From contig CAJUTM010000011.1 in the NCBI GenBank assembly GCA_910589595.1, positions 1 to 64,000 on the forward strand: DNA of 64,000 nucleotides, in the 5' to 3' direction. This document shows, piece by piece, positions 44,184 to 53,813 of the stretch (position 1 is its first letter; each line of letters opens with the position of its first letter). The translations under genes were made by a program, and so were the position numbers. The notes beneath the pieces are model-generated. The model worked only from the letters and a program-made list of their open reading frames with translations. It was not told the DNA's origin and ran no database searches. Source of the DNA: an uncultured Eubacterium sp. GTDB taxonomy: Bacteria > Bacillota > Clostridia > Lachnospirales > Lachnospiraceae.

Positions 44184-45289
44184 TGTTCCAGCTCCTTCTT
44201 TAAATATTCTCTCACACGCTCTCTTTCGGCATGAATAATATCATTCGTTTTCGCATAATCTATTGTCGTGGAAAGCATTTCTTCCAGTCTGTCCAAATTC
44301 TCGATTCTACGTTCCTGCAAACAAAGCCTGTCTAAAATATCCGTTAGCTTTTCGGCATTTCCATAACCGCTGCTTCTGACAAAAGAAACAAACTTTTGCT
44401 GCGTTATCACAGATAAAATAGTGCCATGAAAAGTATCGGTGACGATACAGGCAGCCTGTTGAAAATAGGTTATTACCTGAAACGGATTGCAATCAACGTA
44501 TCGGTCGCAACACTGCTGTACGCCACCGATACAAAACACTTTCCAGCCGTTTTTATTCGCATATGCACGTATTTCTCTGCATTCTTCCGTTGTAAATCTC
44601 CCCGAATATCCGTACAAAATCATATAGTCGCTCTCCGGCACGGAAGCCGGAATTTGTTCGCACCTGCCAATGAAATCATAGGCAAGAACGGGGTCGGGAT
44701 GATACTCCGGCAAAATTCCTGTAAGTTCCTTAACGATGTTACCGCTATTTTTATCTCTGACAGAAAGGGCGTCAAATCTTTTCAGCCACTGATTTACTTT
44801 TTCTTTTACCTTATATTTTTCCAAATCCGAAATCGTCGTATTGCCAAAAGAAGCCGCATAAGTAATCAATCTCCGCGCACGGTTCCCCTCACCAAACAAT
44901 TCCGGTGAAAAGCCGACATTCGTGTTATCCTGCACACAATTAAAGACTTCGTCGCTGCCGATTACAAGCAAATCCAGTTCCGGCGCATAGTTTTTCTGCT
45001 CACCGATTTCCAGATAAGGATAATAATTTTTGCCATACTTTCTTTTATATTGTATAAAACGAATTTTCTCTTTCAATGGAGCGTTAAGTTTGATAATTTC
45101 CGTGGCTTTTGATAATTTCCGCGCCATACCTTTGGAGCAGTCATCCTGAACAAGGCATTCACCGACACGATAGTCGACAAATTCGACCTTACATCCAAAC
45201 TCCTCAAATATCTTTTTCAGTCCGTATGCCTGAAGGAAAGAACCATAATTTGCAATTCTCTGCATTGACAAAATCCCAACTCGAATCAT
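44168..45289 (-). CDS. Polysaccharide pyruvyl transferase family protein
   Basis: A 373-residue enzyme of the pyruvyl-transferase fold: ANYGSFLQAYGLKKIFEEFG, LLVIGSDEVFNCVQ, and VTDTFHGTILSVI with the conserved His. The family attaches pyruvate ketals to sugars from phosphoenolpyruvate, adding negative charge. It overlaps the MenD-like gene by 16 bases and the PssE gene by four bases. Confidence 0.88.
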   Translation of the reverse strand: MIRVGILSMQRIANYGSFLQAYGLKKIFEEFGCKVEFVDYRVGECLVQDDCSKGMARKLSKATEIIKLNAPLKEKIRFIQYKRKYGKNYYPYLEIGEQKNYAPELDLLVIGSDEVFNCVQDNTNVGFSPELFGEGNRARRLITYAASFGNTTISDLEKYKVKEKVNQWLKRFDALSVRDKNSGNIVKELTGILPEYHPDPVLAYDFIGRCEQIPASVPESDYMILYGYSGRFTTEECREIRAYANKNGWKVFCIGGVQQCCDRYVDCNPFQVITYFQQAACIVTDTFHGTILSVITQQKFVSFVRSSGYGNAEKLTDILDRLCLQERRIENLDRLEEMLSTTIDYAKTNDIIHAERERVREYLKKELEQCTRN

Positions 45290-45798
45290 TTCTTCTTCCT
45301 CTCCCTCATCAACTCGCCGACTATACTTTCCAGCTTCGCATTAAATTCCGCATTATTACTGCTTTGTCCTGTCGTCATACCGGATACCCTGTCATTATAA
45401 TTTAATATGATATCCTGCAGACAGGTAATATCTTCTACCGTTATAATATTCTTCTGCCTCTCTGCAACTGCTTTGGCAAACTCAACCTGATGGTCATTGA
45501 CATGCTCGTCAAACTGCTTTTGACGTGGAACGACAATAGGAATCTTACCAACCTGCAGCGGCATGATGAAACTGGACGGTCCCCCGTGTGTAATAACAAT
45601 ACGCGCTTCCTCTACATACTTTACCATTTCCGGATAGGGAAACAATTTGCTCCATGTGCAATACTGCGGCTCATATGTGCTATATCCAATCTGGATAATC
45701 ACATCTTCCTCTATTATTTTATTCTCTTTTAACCTGTCCATATATTCCACTAAACGGTTAAATGGCTGTTCATGCGTTCCTACCGTTACAAAAATCAT
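45286..45798 (-). CDS. PssE-like glycosyltransferase catalytic subunit (Alg13 type)
   Basis: A 170-residue protein matching the C-terminal, donor-binding half of a GT28 transferase: MIFVTVGTHEQPFNRLVEYM, VITHGGPSSFIMPL and PRQKQFDEHVNDHQVEFA. Such PssE/Alg13-type subunits work with a membrane PssD/Alg14 partner, encoded 22 bases upstream. Together they probably add glucuronic acid or another sugar as the second residue of the repeat unit. Confidence 0.88.
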   Translation of the reverse strand: MIFVTVGTHEQPFNRLVEYMDRLKENKIIEEDVIIQIGYSTYEPQYCTWSKLFPYPEMVKYVEEARIVITHGGPSSFIMPLQVGKIPIVVPRQKQFDEHVNDHQVEFAKAVAERQKNIITVEDITCLQDIILNYNDRVSGMTTGQSSNNAEFNAKLESIVGELMRERKKK

Positions 45799-45820
45799 GC
45801 TTTCACTCCATGCCTGTTTA

Positions 45821-46270
45821 CTAAAAAATGCTCCCGAAGTTAATCGCTTTCGGGTAAACCTGTTTCATCTCTTCCCATTGGACAATAAATTTATCCGTGA
45901 CCGGATAAACCATCTTCCCAGTCATAGTCGGTTTATCTATGCGGTCAAAAACTTCAATATATATTGTTTTTGCGCCAAATAATTTACCAAACCAAAAAAA
46001 AGGAACTGCCACAGCCGCTCCGGAAGAAATAATGAAATCCGGTCTCTCTTTTCTCAACAGTCGGATGGCAAGTGTCGTATTGATAAAAAGCGCCTTTAAA
46101 CTCCGATTTGTCGGATAATAACAGGGGTACACCGTCTCGCCACTCAAAAGGCTCCTTGCATCCTCCTTATCAAACGTCACCCAGAAACGTTCTTTATTTT
46201 CCCAGAATGGCTTCAACATATACAAATGTGTCAAATGTCCTCCGGAAGAACCAACAAAACAAACTTTCAT
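45821..46270 (-). CDS. PssD-like glycosyltransferase subunit (Alg14 type)
   Basis: A 149-residue partner of the PssE-like protein: KVCFVGSSGGHLTHLYMLKP at the N-terminus and RPDFIISSGAAVAVPFFWFG, then TIYIEVFDRIDKPTMTGKM. The hydrophobic stretch around residue 100 recruits the catalytic subunit to the membrane. It follows the UDP-glucose dehydrogenase gene by 18 bases, which fits glucuronic acid as donor. Confidence 0.88.
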   Translation of the reverse strand: MKVCFVGSSGGHLTHLYMLKPFWENKERFWVTFDKEDARSLLSGETVYPCYYPTNRSLKALFINTTLAIRLLRKERPDFIISSGAAVAVPFFWFGKLFGAKTIYIEVFDRIDKPTMTGKMVYPVTDKFIVQWEEMKQVYPKAINFGSIF

Positions 46271-46288
46271 CCGTCTACACCTCGCCTG

Positions 46289-47521
46289 TCAATCTCTTTG
46301 GAAAATATCTCTTGTGTACACTTTTTCTTTTACATCATCCAGACAGTAGTCATACCGGTTGGCAATAATAACCTGACTTTGTTCTTTAAAACATTTCAGG
46401 TCTTTCACAATCCGGCTCCCAAAAAAAGTTTCGCCCCCCTGAAAAGTCGGCTCATAAATAATAATCTTCGCCCCTTTCGCCTTGAGACGTTTCATTACGC
46501 CCTGAATGGAACTCTGACGGAAATTATCGGAGTTGCTTTTCATCGTCAGACGATATACACCAATCACAACTTCCTTTTCCTTACTCACACTCCATTCTTC
46601 ATTTGCCTCATAAGCGCCGGCAAGCTCTAAAATGCGGTCGGCAATAAAATCCTTTCTCGTGCGGTTGCTCTCTACAATTGCTCCAATGAGGTTTTCCGGA
46701 ACATCTGCATAATTGGCCAAGAGCTGTTTCGTATCTTTGGGCAGGCAATAGCCGCCATATCCGAAAGACGGATTATTATAATGCGTCCCTATCCTCGGGT
46801 CTAAACAGACGCCTTTGATAATAGCCTGCGTATCCAGTCCTTTCATTTCCGCATAAGTATCCAGTTCATTAAAATAGGAAACCCGCAACGCCAGATAGGT
46901 GTTCGCAAAAAGTTTCACCGCCTCTGCTTCCGTAAACTCCATAAACAGCGTATCTATATCATCCTTTGCCGCTCCCTCTCTTAATAATGCGGCGAAAGTT
47001 TCTGCTGCCTCTCTCGTTTCCCCGTCACAGCCAACAATAATACGGCTGGGATACAGATTATCATATAACGCTTTTGTCTCACGTAAAAATTCCGGACTAA
47101 AAAGGATATTCCTGCTGCCTGTCTTTTCTCTGATTGCTTTCGTATATCCGACCGGAATTGTCGATTTAATAATTATGGCGGCATTGGGATTATATTTCAG
47201 CGCCAAATTAAGTACCTGTTCTACCGCAGATGTATCGAAAAAATTCCTTTTCGAATCGTAATTTGTCGGTGCGGCAATGATAATAAAATCAGCGTCAGTA
47301 TAAGCCTCTCCGGCATCTAATGTCGCCGTTAAATCCAACTCTTTTTCCGCCATGTATTTCTCAATATATTCGTCCTGAATAGGAGATTTTCTATCATTAA
47401 TCTGCTGCACTTTTTCGGGTACGATATCAAGCGCATACACTTTGTTATACTGTGCCAGCAGTGTGGCAATTGATAATCCGACATAGCCGGTACCTGCTAC
47501 GGCAATTTTATACTTTTTCAT
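46289..47521 (-). CDS. ugd: UDP-glucose 6-dehydrogenase (nucleotide-sugar dehydrogenase)
   Basis: A 410-residue enzyme oxidising UDP-glucose to UDP-glucuronate with two NAD. N-terminal Rossmann motif IAVAGTGYVGLSIATLLA; central KLFANTYLALRVSYFNELD; catalytic Cys in FGYGGYCLPKDTKQL; C-terminal NAD-family domain with GVYRLTMKSNSDNFRQSSI, typical of the Ugd group found in Firmicute capsule loci. Start ATG at 47521 has GGGAG upstream. The product feeds the epimerase gene next to it. Confidence 0.92.
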   Translation of the reverse strand: MKKYKIAVAGTGYVGLSIATLLAQYNKVYALDIVPEKVQQINDRKSPIQDEYIEKYMAEKELDLTATLDAGEAYTDADFIIIAAPTNYDSKRNFFDTSAVEQVLNLALKYNPNAAIIIKSTIPVGYTKAIREKTGSRNILFSPEFLRETKALYDNLYPSRIIVGCDGETREAAETFAALLREGAAKDDIDTLFMEFTEAEAVKLFANTYLALRVSYFNELDTYAEMKGLDTQAIIKGVCLDPRIGTHYNNPSFGYGGYCLPKDTKQLLANYADVPENLIGAIVESNRTRKDFIADRILELAGAYEANEEWSVSKEKEVVIGVYRLTMKSNSDNFRQSSIQGVMKRLKAKGAKIIIYEPTFQGGETFFGSRIVKDLKCFKEQSQVIIANRYDYCLDDVKEKVYTRDIFQRD

Positions 47522-47574
47522 ACTCGCATCTCCCTTCAAAACGTTTCATTTTACAACTTTGTTATTGCGTAAGC

Positions 47575-48621
47575 TTACATATAAAATTCTTTATACCACT
47601 CGGCAAATTTACGAAGTCCCTCCCGCAGACTGGTATCCGGCTTATATCCAAAATCTCTTTTCAGGGCGGAAGTATCGGCATATGTGACGGGAACATCTCC
47701 TGCCTGCATAGGAACGAGTTCCTTATGCGCAGTAAAATCAAAATCTTCGGGAAGCACCCCCGCCCTCACAAGCTCTTCCTGAAGAATCTGCACAAAATCA
47801 AGAAGATTTTCCGGCCTGCTGTTTCCAATATTGTATACGGCATATGGCGGAACGGGAAGACCGTCGGCTCCATTTTCTTTTTCCGGCGCACCTTTCATAA
47901 CACATATCACACCCTCAACAATATCGTCAATATAAGTAAAATCCCGCTTACATTTTCCGTAGTTAAATATCTGAATCGTTTCTCCCCTGAGCAATTTGTC
48001 CGTAAAACCAAAATAGGCCATATCCGGACGCCCTGCCGGCCCATATACGGTAAAAAAACGCAATCCGGTGGCAGGAATATTATACAATTTCGAATAGGCG
48101 TGCGCCATCAGTTCATTACTCTTTTTCGTAGCTGCATACAATGACACCGGACAATCGACCTTGTCCTCCGTCGAATAAGGTATCTTTTGATTCGCACCAT
48201 AGACAGAAGAGCTGGAAGCATATACCAGATGTTCCACCGGATAATTCCGGCATCCCTCTAAAATATTATAAAATCCAATTAAATTACTCTCTATATAAGT
48301 ATCCGGATTTGAAATGGAATAACGAACACCGGCCTGCGCCCCAAGATGAACAACTACAGAGGGACTATATTCTTCAAATATCGAAAAAACTAATTTCTTA
48401 TCAGAGAAATCTCCTTTTATAAATATGAAATTATCCTTATCGGAAATTTCTGAAATTCTTGCCTCCTTTAAACGGACATCATAGTAGTCATTCATATTAT
48501 CTAAGCCAATAACTTTTAGCTTGTCCATATCGTTTAAAAGCTTTTTGGCTAAATTAGCACCGATAAAACCGGCTGCTCCGGTAATTAAAATTGTTTTATT
48601 CGCCAAATCAATGTTCTGCAA
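47575..48621 (-). CDS. UDP-glucuronate 4-epimerase (NAD-dependent epimerase)
   Basis: A 348-residue extended SDR: TGAAGFIGANLAKKLL, GLDNMNDYYDVRLKEARI (typical of the Gae/WbnF/CapI group), catalytic Ser/Tyr/Lys in SSSSVYGANQ and YAATKKSNELM, and RFFTVYGPAGRPDMA. It converts UDP-glucuronate to UDP-galacturonate. Placed next to ugd, it suggests galacturonic acid in the polymer. It shares the operon with the BY-kinase gene. Confidence 0.9.
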   Translation of the reverse strand: MQNIDLANKTILITGAAGFIGANLAKKLLNDMDKLKVIGLDNMNDYYDVRLKEARISEISDKDNFIFIKGDFSDKKLVFSIFEEYSPSVVVHLGAQAGVRYSISNPDTYIESNLIGFYNILEGCRNYPVEHLVYASSSSVYGANQKIPYSTEDKVDCPVSLYAATKKSNELMAHAYSKLYNIPATGLRFFTVYGPAGRPDMAYFGFTDKLLRGETIQIFNYGKCKRDFTYIDDIVEGVICVMKGAPEKENGADGLPVPPYAVYNIGNSRPENLLDFVQILQEELVRAGVLPEDFDFTAHKELVPMQAGDVPVTYADTSALKRDFGYKPDTSLREGLRKFAEWYKEFYM

Positions 48622-48635
48622 CGTAATTCTCCATT

Positions 48636-49364
48636 CTATTCCTCTCCATTTTCCGAGCCATAAGTGCCGTAATACTTACCATAGTATTTCCCATAATACT
48701 TACCGTAGTATTTCCCGTAATAGCCTTTCTTCTCCATCGGCACCTTATTGAGAACCGCTCCGAGAATCTTACAGTTACTCTGCTCGAGCTGAGCTTTCAC
48801 TCCCTGTGCAAAGCGGTAGCTGATAGCGTTATCTTCAACGACAAGAATCACACCGTCTGTCTGCTGGGCAACGATGGCGGCATCAATAACCGAGCCAAGC
48901 GGCGGGCAGTCAATGAGCACATAGTCATACTCTTTACGAAACTTTTCTATTGTTTTCTGAAACTTCTCGGTACCGAGCAGCTCAGCAGGATTTGGCGCAT
49001 ACGGCCCCGACAGTATCAAATGCATGTTTTCCACATTCGTCTCGTGAAGCGCTTCGTCAAGCTCTGCCTGTCCGGCTAAAAAGTTCGTCAGTCCTGCTTC
49101 CACGGCGCCGATTTTGTATCGGCCGACAAGAACGGATTTTCGCAAATCCGCGTCAATCAATAACACTTTTTTATCATTCTCGGCAAACGAACGGGCCAGA
49201 TTAAAAGTAACGTTACTTTTTCCCTCATTCGGGGTACAGCTCGTAAAGGCAATTACCTTAATATCGTCTCCGCTAAATTGTATGTTGGTACGAAGTGTTT
49301 TAAATGCCTCATTCGCACGATAAGACAACTCGTCCAGTTTTGCAAATTCCATCTTCTTCATCAC
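48636..49364 (-). CDS. cpsD: Bacterial tyrosine kinase CpsD/CapB with tandem YYGK tail
   Basis: A 242-residue BY-kinase that regulates capsule polymerisation. It has RANEAFKTLRTNIQF, Walker A SCTPNEGKSN (about 42-51), Walker A' VLLIDADLRK (67-76) and Walker B YVLIDCPP (about 147-154). The C-terminal tyrosine cluster, autophosphorylated in this family, is five tandem YYGK/YYGT units, an unusually regular form. It needs the CpsC membrane activator encoded just upstream (four-base overlap) and is dephosphorylated by CpsB. Confidence 0.93.
   Translation of the reverse strand: MMKKMEFAKLDELSYRANEAFKTLRTNIQFSGDDIKVIAFTSCTPNEGKSNVTFNLARSFAENDKKVLLIDADLRKSVLVGRYKIGAVEAGLTNFLAGQAELDEALHETNVENMHLILSGPYAPNPAELLGTEKFQKTIEKFRKEYDYVLIDCPPLGSVIDAAIVAQQTDGVILVVEDNAISYRFAQGVKAQLEQSNCKILGAVLNKVPMEKKGYYGKYYGKYYGKYYGKYYGTYGSENGEE
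48663..48722 (-). repeat. 12-bp tandem repeat encoding YYGK units of CpsD
   Basis: Five copies of a 12-bp unit (TATTACGGGAAA and variants) in the 3' end of the kinase gene. The copies differ mostly at third positions. Copy number changes would keep the frame and alter the number of phosphorylatable tyrosines. Confidence 0.85.
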
Positions 49365-50131
49365 TTCTTACCTCCCTTGTGGTTTGCTTTTCTCTTTCTC
49401 TTCTTCGCCGCCTGTTTCGCCATCTCCTCACGCTGCTCTTCTTTCAGTGCGTTTTCCTCGATTGGCAGAATACCAAGTGTGTTCAGGCCGAGATAGCGCT
49501 CGACATCTTCCGAAGATTTAATCGTATCATCGAGCATATGACGGATAATAACAACGGCACATGCCAGAATAATTCCCAAAATACCGGCAATCATTGCGTT
49601 TCTTGTCGTCGTCGGACTCGTCTTTCGCTCTGCCACATGTCCCTCTTCAATAATGCCCGGCTCATTAATGTCCATTAAATGGGCAATACGTTTCCGTGAA
49701 ACCTGCGCATACTGGTCTACAATCTGCTTTGCCAGCGTCGGGTCCGGATTAGTAACCGAAATTGACAAAATACGGGTGTCCGTAGGATTCTCCACAGTTG
49801 TCACGGCAAGCAGCTCTTCATAAGTCATGTCAAGCTCCAGATTGTCAATTACCTGCTCAACTACCGGACGGCTCTTTGTGACAACGATATAGTCCTGTGT
49901 CAACTGCGTTCCGATTGCCAAATCAGACAGAGAGGCAATACTTGTCGTATTGCTCAGGATACAGAGTTGTGTCGTCGATGTGTAAATCGGCGTCACAACA
50001 AACTTACAAAATACACCGGCAGCGCCGGCAAACAGGACGCCAGTCAAAACAATCAGCCAGAGACGGGACATCAGCACTCCAAATATCTCCAGCAAATCAA
50101 TTTCCATTTCGTCTTGGGATTTCGCATTCAT
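49361..50131 (-). CDS. cpsC: Capsule chain-length regulator CpsC/CapA (Wzz-type)
   Basis: A 256-residue polysaccharide co-polymerase. EIDLLEIFGVLMSRLWLIVL leads into transmembrane helix 1, and a second helix lies near residues 190-210 (AMIAGILGIILACAVVIIRH). The extracellular part contains the Wzz-type P-x-P-like region. The Lys-rich cytoplasmic C-terminus activates the CpsD kinase. The ATG has GGAGG 12 bases upstream. It lies between the CpsB phosphatase and kinase genes. Confidence 0.9.
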   Translation of the reverse strand: MNAKSQDEMEIDLLEIFGVLMSRLWLIVLTGVLFAGAAGVFCKFVVTPIYTSTTQLCILSNTTSIASLSDLAIGTQLTQDYIVVTKSRPVVEQVIDNLELDMTYEELLAVTTVENPTDTRILSISVTNPDPTLAKQIVDQYAQVSRKRIAHLMDINEPGIIEEGHVAERKTSPTTTRNAMIAGILGIILACAVVIIRHMLDDTIKSSEDVERYLGLNTLGILPIEENALKEEQREEMAKQAAKKRKRKANHKGGKK

Positions 50132-50181
50132 TTTTTACTGTTTCCTCCATTCAATTCTCTTGTTCATTATCTTATTTTATG

Positions 50182-50910
50182 CTACAAATATTTTTTTTCA
50201 AAAATATAAGTTCCATTTTTCATGGTCAATTCGTCTGCCATCTGTTTCCCACACAATTTTACGATGGTTTCATATGGCTCCCGCATTTTCGGCGGGCGTT
50301 CGCTATCGTTGTGACAATCGCTTCCGAGAAAATGCACAAATCCGTTCTGCACCATTTTCCGGCAGAGTTTTACTCTCTTGTCAAAACGCTTGCCCAAGAG
50401 GCTGCGGCTGTTCATCTGCATGACGGCACCCATTTTCATCAATTCACAGAGGCGGTCATACTCCCTCATCAGACACTCGTAGCGCTCCACGTGGGCGATA
50501 ACCGGTATCAGGCCCTCGCGTATCAGGGAAGCGATGGCGTCTTCGATTTCGCGGTACGGACTCCTCGGAAAGAACTCGACAAGCAGATACTGGCTGTCCG
50601 CCATTGTCAGAATATCACCTTTTTTATAAGCGTCGATAATCCCCGGAGAATAGAGCACTTCGCAGCCGGTATACAACGTAATCTCCGGCGCTGCTTTCTT
50701 CGCATGTTCATTCGCCTCGGCGACCAGCTCGCGAATTTTATCCGCCTGCTGATAATTCTGCTCCATATCAAAATGGGGAGTTGCTATCACATGGGTGACG
50801 CCCTGCTCACGCTGCATTTGCAGCATGCGCTCCGTCTGTTCCCAGTTCTTCGAACCGTCGTCAATGGCCGGCAAAATATGGCTGTGAATATCAATAAATC
50901 CCTGCTCCAT
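50182..50910 (-). CDS. cpsB: CpsB/CapC manganese-dependent tyrosine phosphatase (PHP family)
   Basis: A 242-residue PHP-domain phosphatase: FIDIHSHILPAIDDGSKNW (metal-binding HSH and Asp), VIATPHFD, PVIAHVERYECLM and FLGSDCHND. It dephosphorylates the CpsD tyrosine tail and so sets capsule length and amount. It overlaps the priming transferase gene by one base. All PHP metal ligands seem present. Confidence 0.92.
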   Translation of the reverse strand: MEQGFIDIHSHILPAIDDGSKNWEQTERMLQMQREQGVTHVIATPHFDMEQNYQQADKIRELVAEANEHAKKAAPEITLYTGCEVLYSPGIIDAYKKGDILTMADSQYLLVEFFPRSPYREIEDAIASLIREGLIPVIAHVERYECLMREYDRLCELMKMGAVMQMNSRSLLGKRFDKRVKLCRKMVQNGFVHFLGSDCHNDSERPPKMREPYETIVKLCGKQMADELTMKNGTYIFEKKYL

Positions 50911-52325
50911 TATCCCGCTCCTTTCTTACCAAGCACGGCGGCTACCGTGTAACAAATTATTTTTATGTCCAGAGAAAGACTCCACTCCATAATGTATTGG
51001 GAATCCAAGCGGATAATCTCCTCGAAATCTTCTACGTCGTTGCGGCCGCTCACCTGCCACAGACCGGTAAGTCCCGGTTTCGCAGCCAGCCGCTTTCTGT
51101 GATGGATTTCGTATTGTTCATACTCGTCAAGCGTCGGCGGTCTTGTGCCGACAAGGCTCATATCGCCTTTCAGTATATTCCAGAACTGCGGCAGCTCGTC
51201 AATGCTGCAGCGGCGCATAAATCTTCCAAACGGAAAGATTCGGGGGTCGTTTTCAAATTTGGAAATCGGGCCCTTCATGCGGTTCGTATCCATCAAATCC
51301 TTTTTTCTCTCCTCGGCGTCCATATACATCGAGCGGAATTTATAAATATAAAACTGCCGCCCGTTCTTACCGACCCTCTTTTGTTTAAATATGACGGGGC
51401 CGGGACTTTGTATCTTAATAATCGGAGCCACAAACAGAAAAGCAATCCCAAAAAAGATAAGCCCCACAATAGAGCCGGCAATATCCATAAACCGCTTCAA
51501 AAACAACTGCTTCGTCGTCGCACTGTTGATACACATCGTCAGTACCATATAATCGCCGAGTTTTGTCACATGCTGATGTACCTCGTATAACATCATTTCT
51601 TTTATGTTGCGGTGTATCACCACCCCCATATTGAGGCAGTCTTCGATAAAATAATTCGGAACATCCTGCTCTAATGTCGTGTAAATAAACACTTCATCGA
51701 CAACATGGTTAGAGACGAACTGCAGCGCCTCTCCGGCGCCAAAGATGAGCGGCTCTTTTATCTTCTGCAAGGCGTCATCCGTCTTCTCCGGTAAGACAAC
51801 GGCTATCACCCGAAAATCACATATTTCCTGATCTGCAAAATGCTCCAGTACTTCCTGCGCCATCTCAACATTGGAGACCATCAGCAAAATCTGCCGCTGG
51901 TCAATATCGCGACGCATTCTGTGAATAAGAACGGATTTCCATATAATATGCTCAATATAAATAAGGTATAATCCTATCATCCAGCACATCAATATAACAT
52001 AACGGGAGTAATTGCTGCTCGTGCGCACGACAAACAGATAGGCTACTAACAGCAAGGATACGGACGACACTACTTTTGCACACTGCCGCAGCTCCAGCAG
52101 ATATCCCCGCCGGAGAATATTTTTGTACCCCTCTGTCATAAAAGAGACAAAAACGAGAAGCACTCCCATAATAATCGCTAACTGCCGGCAGTCTTCCGTG
52201 GCATAGGGATTTTGAAAGCCATACCGCAGGCAGTAACTTATGACAAAAGCAATCTGCATCATAACACTATCTAAAATCAGAAAATCTATATGCTTTAAAA
52301 TACTATGTTCGCTCTTTCTGTACAT
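50910..52325 (-). CDS. Undecaprenyl-phosphate sugar phosphotransferase (priming transferase)
   Basis: A 471-residue membrane enzyme. The N-terminal half has about four helices and a CoA-binding-like domain; a fifth helix at about residue 290 precedes the catalytic bacterial sugar-transferase domain, with GPVIFKQKRVGKNGRQFYIY, KFRSMYMDAEERK, RRCSIDELPQFWNILKGDMS, RPPTLDEYEQYE and KPGLTGLWQVSGRND. It starts repeat-unit assembly by transferring a hexose-1-phosphate. Start ATG at 52325 follows GGAGGAAGAT. Confidence 0.93.
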   Translation of the reverse strand: MYRKSEHSILKHIDFLILDSVMMQIAFVISYCLRYGFQNPYATEDCRQLAIIMGVLLVFVSFMTEGYKNILRRGYLLELRQCAKVVSSVSLLLVAYLFVVRTSSNYSRYVILMCWMIGLYLIYIEHIIWKSVLIHRMRRDIDQRQILLMVSNVEMAQEVLEHFADQEICDFRVIAVVLPEKTDDALQKIKEPLIFGAGEALQFVSNHVVDEVFIYTTLEQDVPNYFIEDCLNMGVVIHRNIKEMMLYEVHQHVTKLGDYMVLTMCINSATTKQLFLKRFMDIAGSIVGLIFFGIAFLFVAPIIKIQSPGPVIFKQKRVGKNGRQFYIYKFRSMYMDAEERKKDLMDTNRMKGPISKFENDPRIFPFGRFMRRCSIDELPQFWNILKGDMSLVGTRPPTLDEYEQYEIHHRKRLAAKPGLTGLWQVSGRNDVEDFEEIIRLDSQYIMEWSLSLDIKIICYTVAAVLGKKGAG

Positions 52326-52388
52326 ATCTTCCTCCAAACGGGTATGTCATTTGCACATAATAGGAAATGTTCCCATTTGCATCCCCTA

Positions 52389-53798
52389 TTATTTGAGTCC
52401 CTGTTTTTCAATATGATTTTTCTTCGTAACATAGGCGGCTCCCCATGTGAAAACGCTGATGCATAAGAGCAAAATACCAAAATACAAAATATTTTCACTG
52501 CGCCAGTCCATATAGTGCTGAAAGAGTGCCTGATAGGCCTGCGGTTCTGCCTGAACTTTTTTCCCCCATAGCAGATTGGTAAGATTTGCCACGATAAAAC
52601 TCGTTCCTGCCACACCAATCCCATAAGAAAGACCTCGGAATTTACGGTGTACATACTTGCTGCCTTTCCATATAAGTATAATGGAAACAACCAGCAGCAC
52701 AAGTGAACCGATAACGACCATCACACTGATATTCTGTTCTTTCTGGCGCAATTGGTACAAAAATGAGGCATACGGCGTATCCAGTACTTTTCGGTACCGC
52801 TCCATAATAACTTCGGACAGCTTATCTACATTTTGCGGCGGTTCCCTCACCAATACAAGCTGCAGCGCTTCTTCTATTTCTTTCTGTCTCTTTTCCAGTT
52901 TCGGCAGTTCCCTGCCGTTCAGACGGGCGGTAAAAATACTCTTGGCGTCGCGGTAAATACCGCTATCTTCCAACGCCAGAAGTTCCACGCCGGAAGCCAT
53001 TTCCACACCGGAAAAGATTTTCTGTATATCCTCCTGAACAAACTTTGAGCACTCCTCGAAATAACCGCTTTCCACCGCTGCTGTCTGCCACGTTTCCGGA
53101 CTGTACGCCCATGAATCATAGACATATACGCTTCCGGCAACAAGAATCGACAAACTCATCAGGCTCGCCCCGAGCATAACTAAAAACGCTTTCTTCCGGT
53201 GTTTAAACACTTTCAGATAAATCGTCAGCACCAAAATGCAGACAACACAGGCAATCAGTATTGTGACTGCCATTTGTCTTTCATTGGCATTCAACTGGCC
53301 CGCTATCTGTTCATTTGACGTATATTTCTGTACGGACTCAATCTCGGAAGTCCGCAATGTTTCTAATTCATTAATCCGCAGTGGCGTCTGCTGAATGGGA
53401 TATGTCTCGCCATCCTTGCCTGTGACAACTTCCTCTTTCTGTTGTTTATCCTGTCCGTTTTCCTGCTGACTGCCCTCCTGCTGTCCGTCTTTGTTTTCCT
53501 CTCCGAGTCCAAGCTCACTGAGGCTGCGTACTTTTCCCTCTTTTCTCGCCTTTTCGGCAGTTTCTTGCGGGAGTTTTATCAGATATCCCTCTCTCACGCC
53601 ACGTTCAACATTTCCATAAATCATCCGAATGCCTTCGTCTGCTTTCTCTGCCGTTATATCCACACTTTCCTTGTCAAACTCATTTCTCAAGGTTTCCAGA
53701 TATGCCGGACGCACGGTATAGAGTTCGCCATTGTACTCAAACGTCCCCTCTGCCACATCCAAAACCCGCTGTTCATTGGCGTTAATCAAGTACCACAC
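52389..53798 (-). CDS. Unknown membrane protein of the polysaccharide locus
   Basis: A 469-residue protein that I do not recognise. Residues 1-155 are a soluble, Glu/Gln/Lys-rich region beginning MWYLINANEQRVLDVAEG. Then come about five membrane helices: near residues 180-200, 210-230, 365-385, 395-415 and 435-455. Between helices 2 and 3 lies an extracytoplasmic domain of about 130 residues. The position directly before the priming transferase gene suggests a role in export or regulation of the polymer. The start is ATG, with a weak ribosome site. Confidence 0.65.
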   Translation of the reverse strand: MWYLINANEQRVLDVAEGTFEYNGELYTVRPAYLETLRNEFDKESVDITAEKADEGIRMIYGNVERGVREGYLIKLPQETAEKARKEGKVRSLSELGLGEENKDGQQEGSQQENGQDKQQKEEVVTGKDGETYPIQQTPLRINELETLRTSEIESVQKYTSNEQIAGQLNANERQMAVTILIACVVCILVLTIYLKVFKHRKKAFLVMLGASLMSLSILVAGSVYVYDSWAYSPETWQTAAVESGYFEECSKFVQEDIQKIFSGVEMASGVELLALEDSGIYRDAKSIFTARLNGRELPKLEKRQKEIEEALQLVLVREPPQNVDKLSEVIMERYRKVLDTPYASFLYQLRQKEQNISVMVVIGSLVLLVVSIILIWKGSKYVHRKFRGLSYGIGVAGTSFIVANLTNLLWGKKVQAEPQAYQALFQHYMDWRSENILYFGILLLCISVFTWGAAYVTKKNHIEKQGLK

Positions 53799-53813
53799 CC
53801 CCTTTCGTATATA

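Noticed and set aside
48663..48722. 12-bp repeats as a possible iteron origin
   Set aside because: They encode the YYGK tail of the CpsD kinase and lie inside the coding region, with no replication gene nearby.
49897..50952. Plus-strand 351-residue open frame
   Set aside because: It lies opposite cpsB and cpsC, which have full family motifs; no domain or ribosome site is visible.
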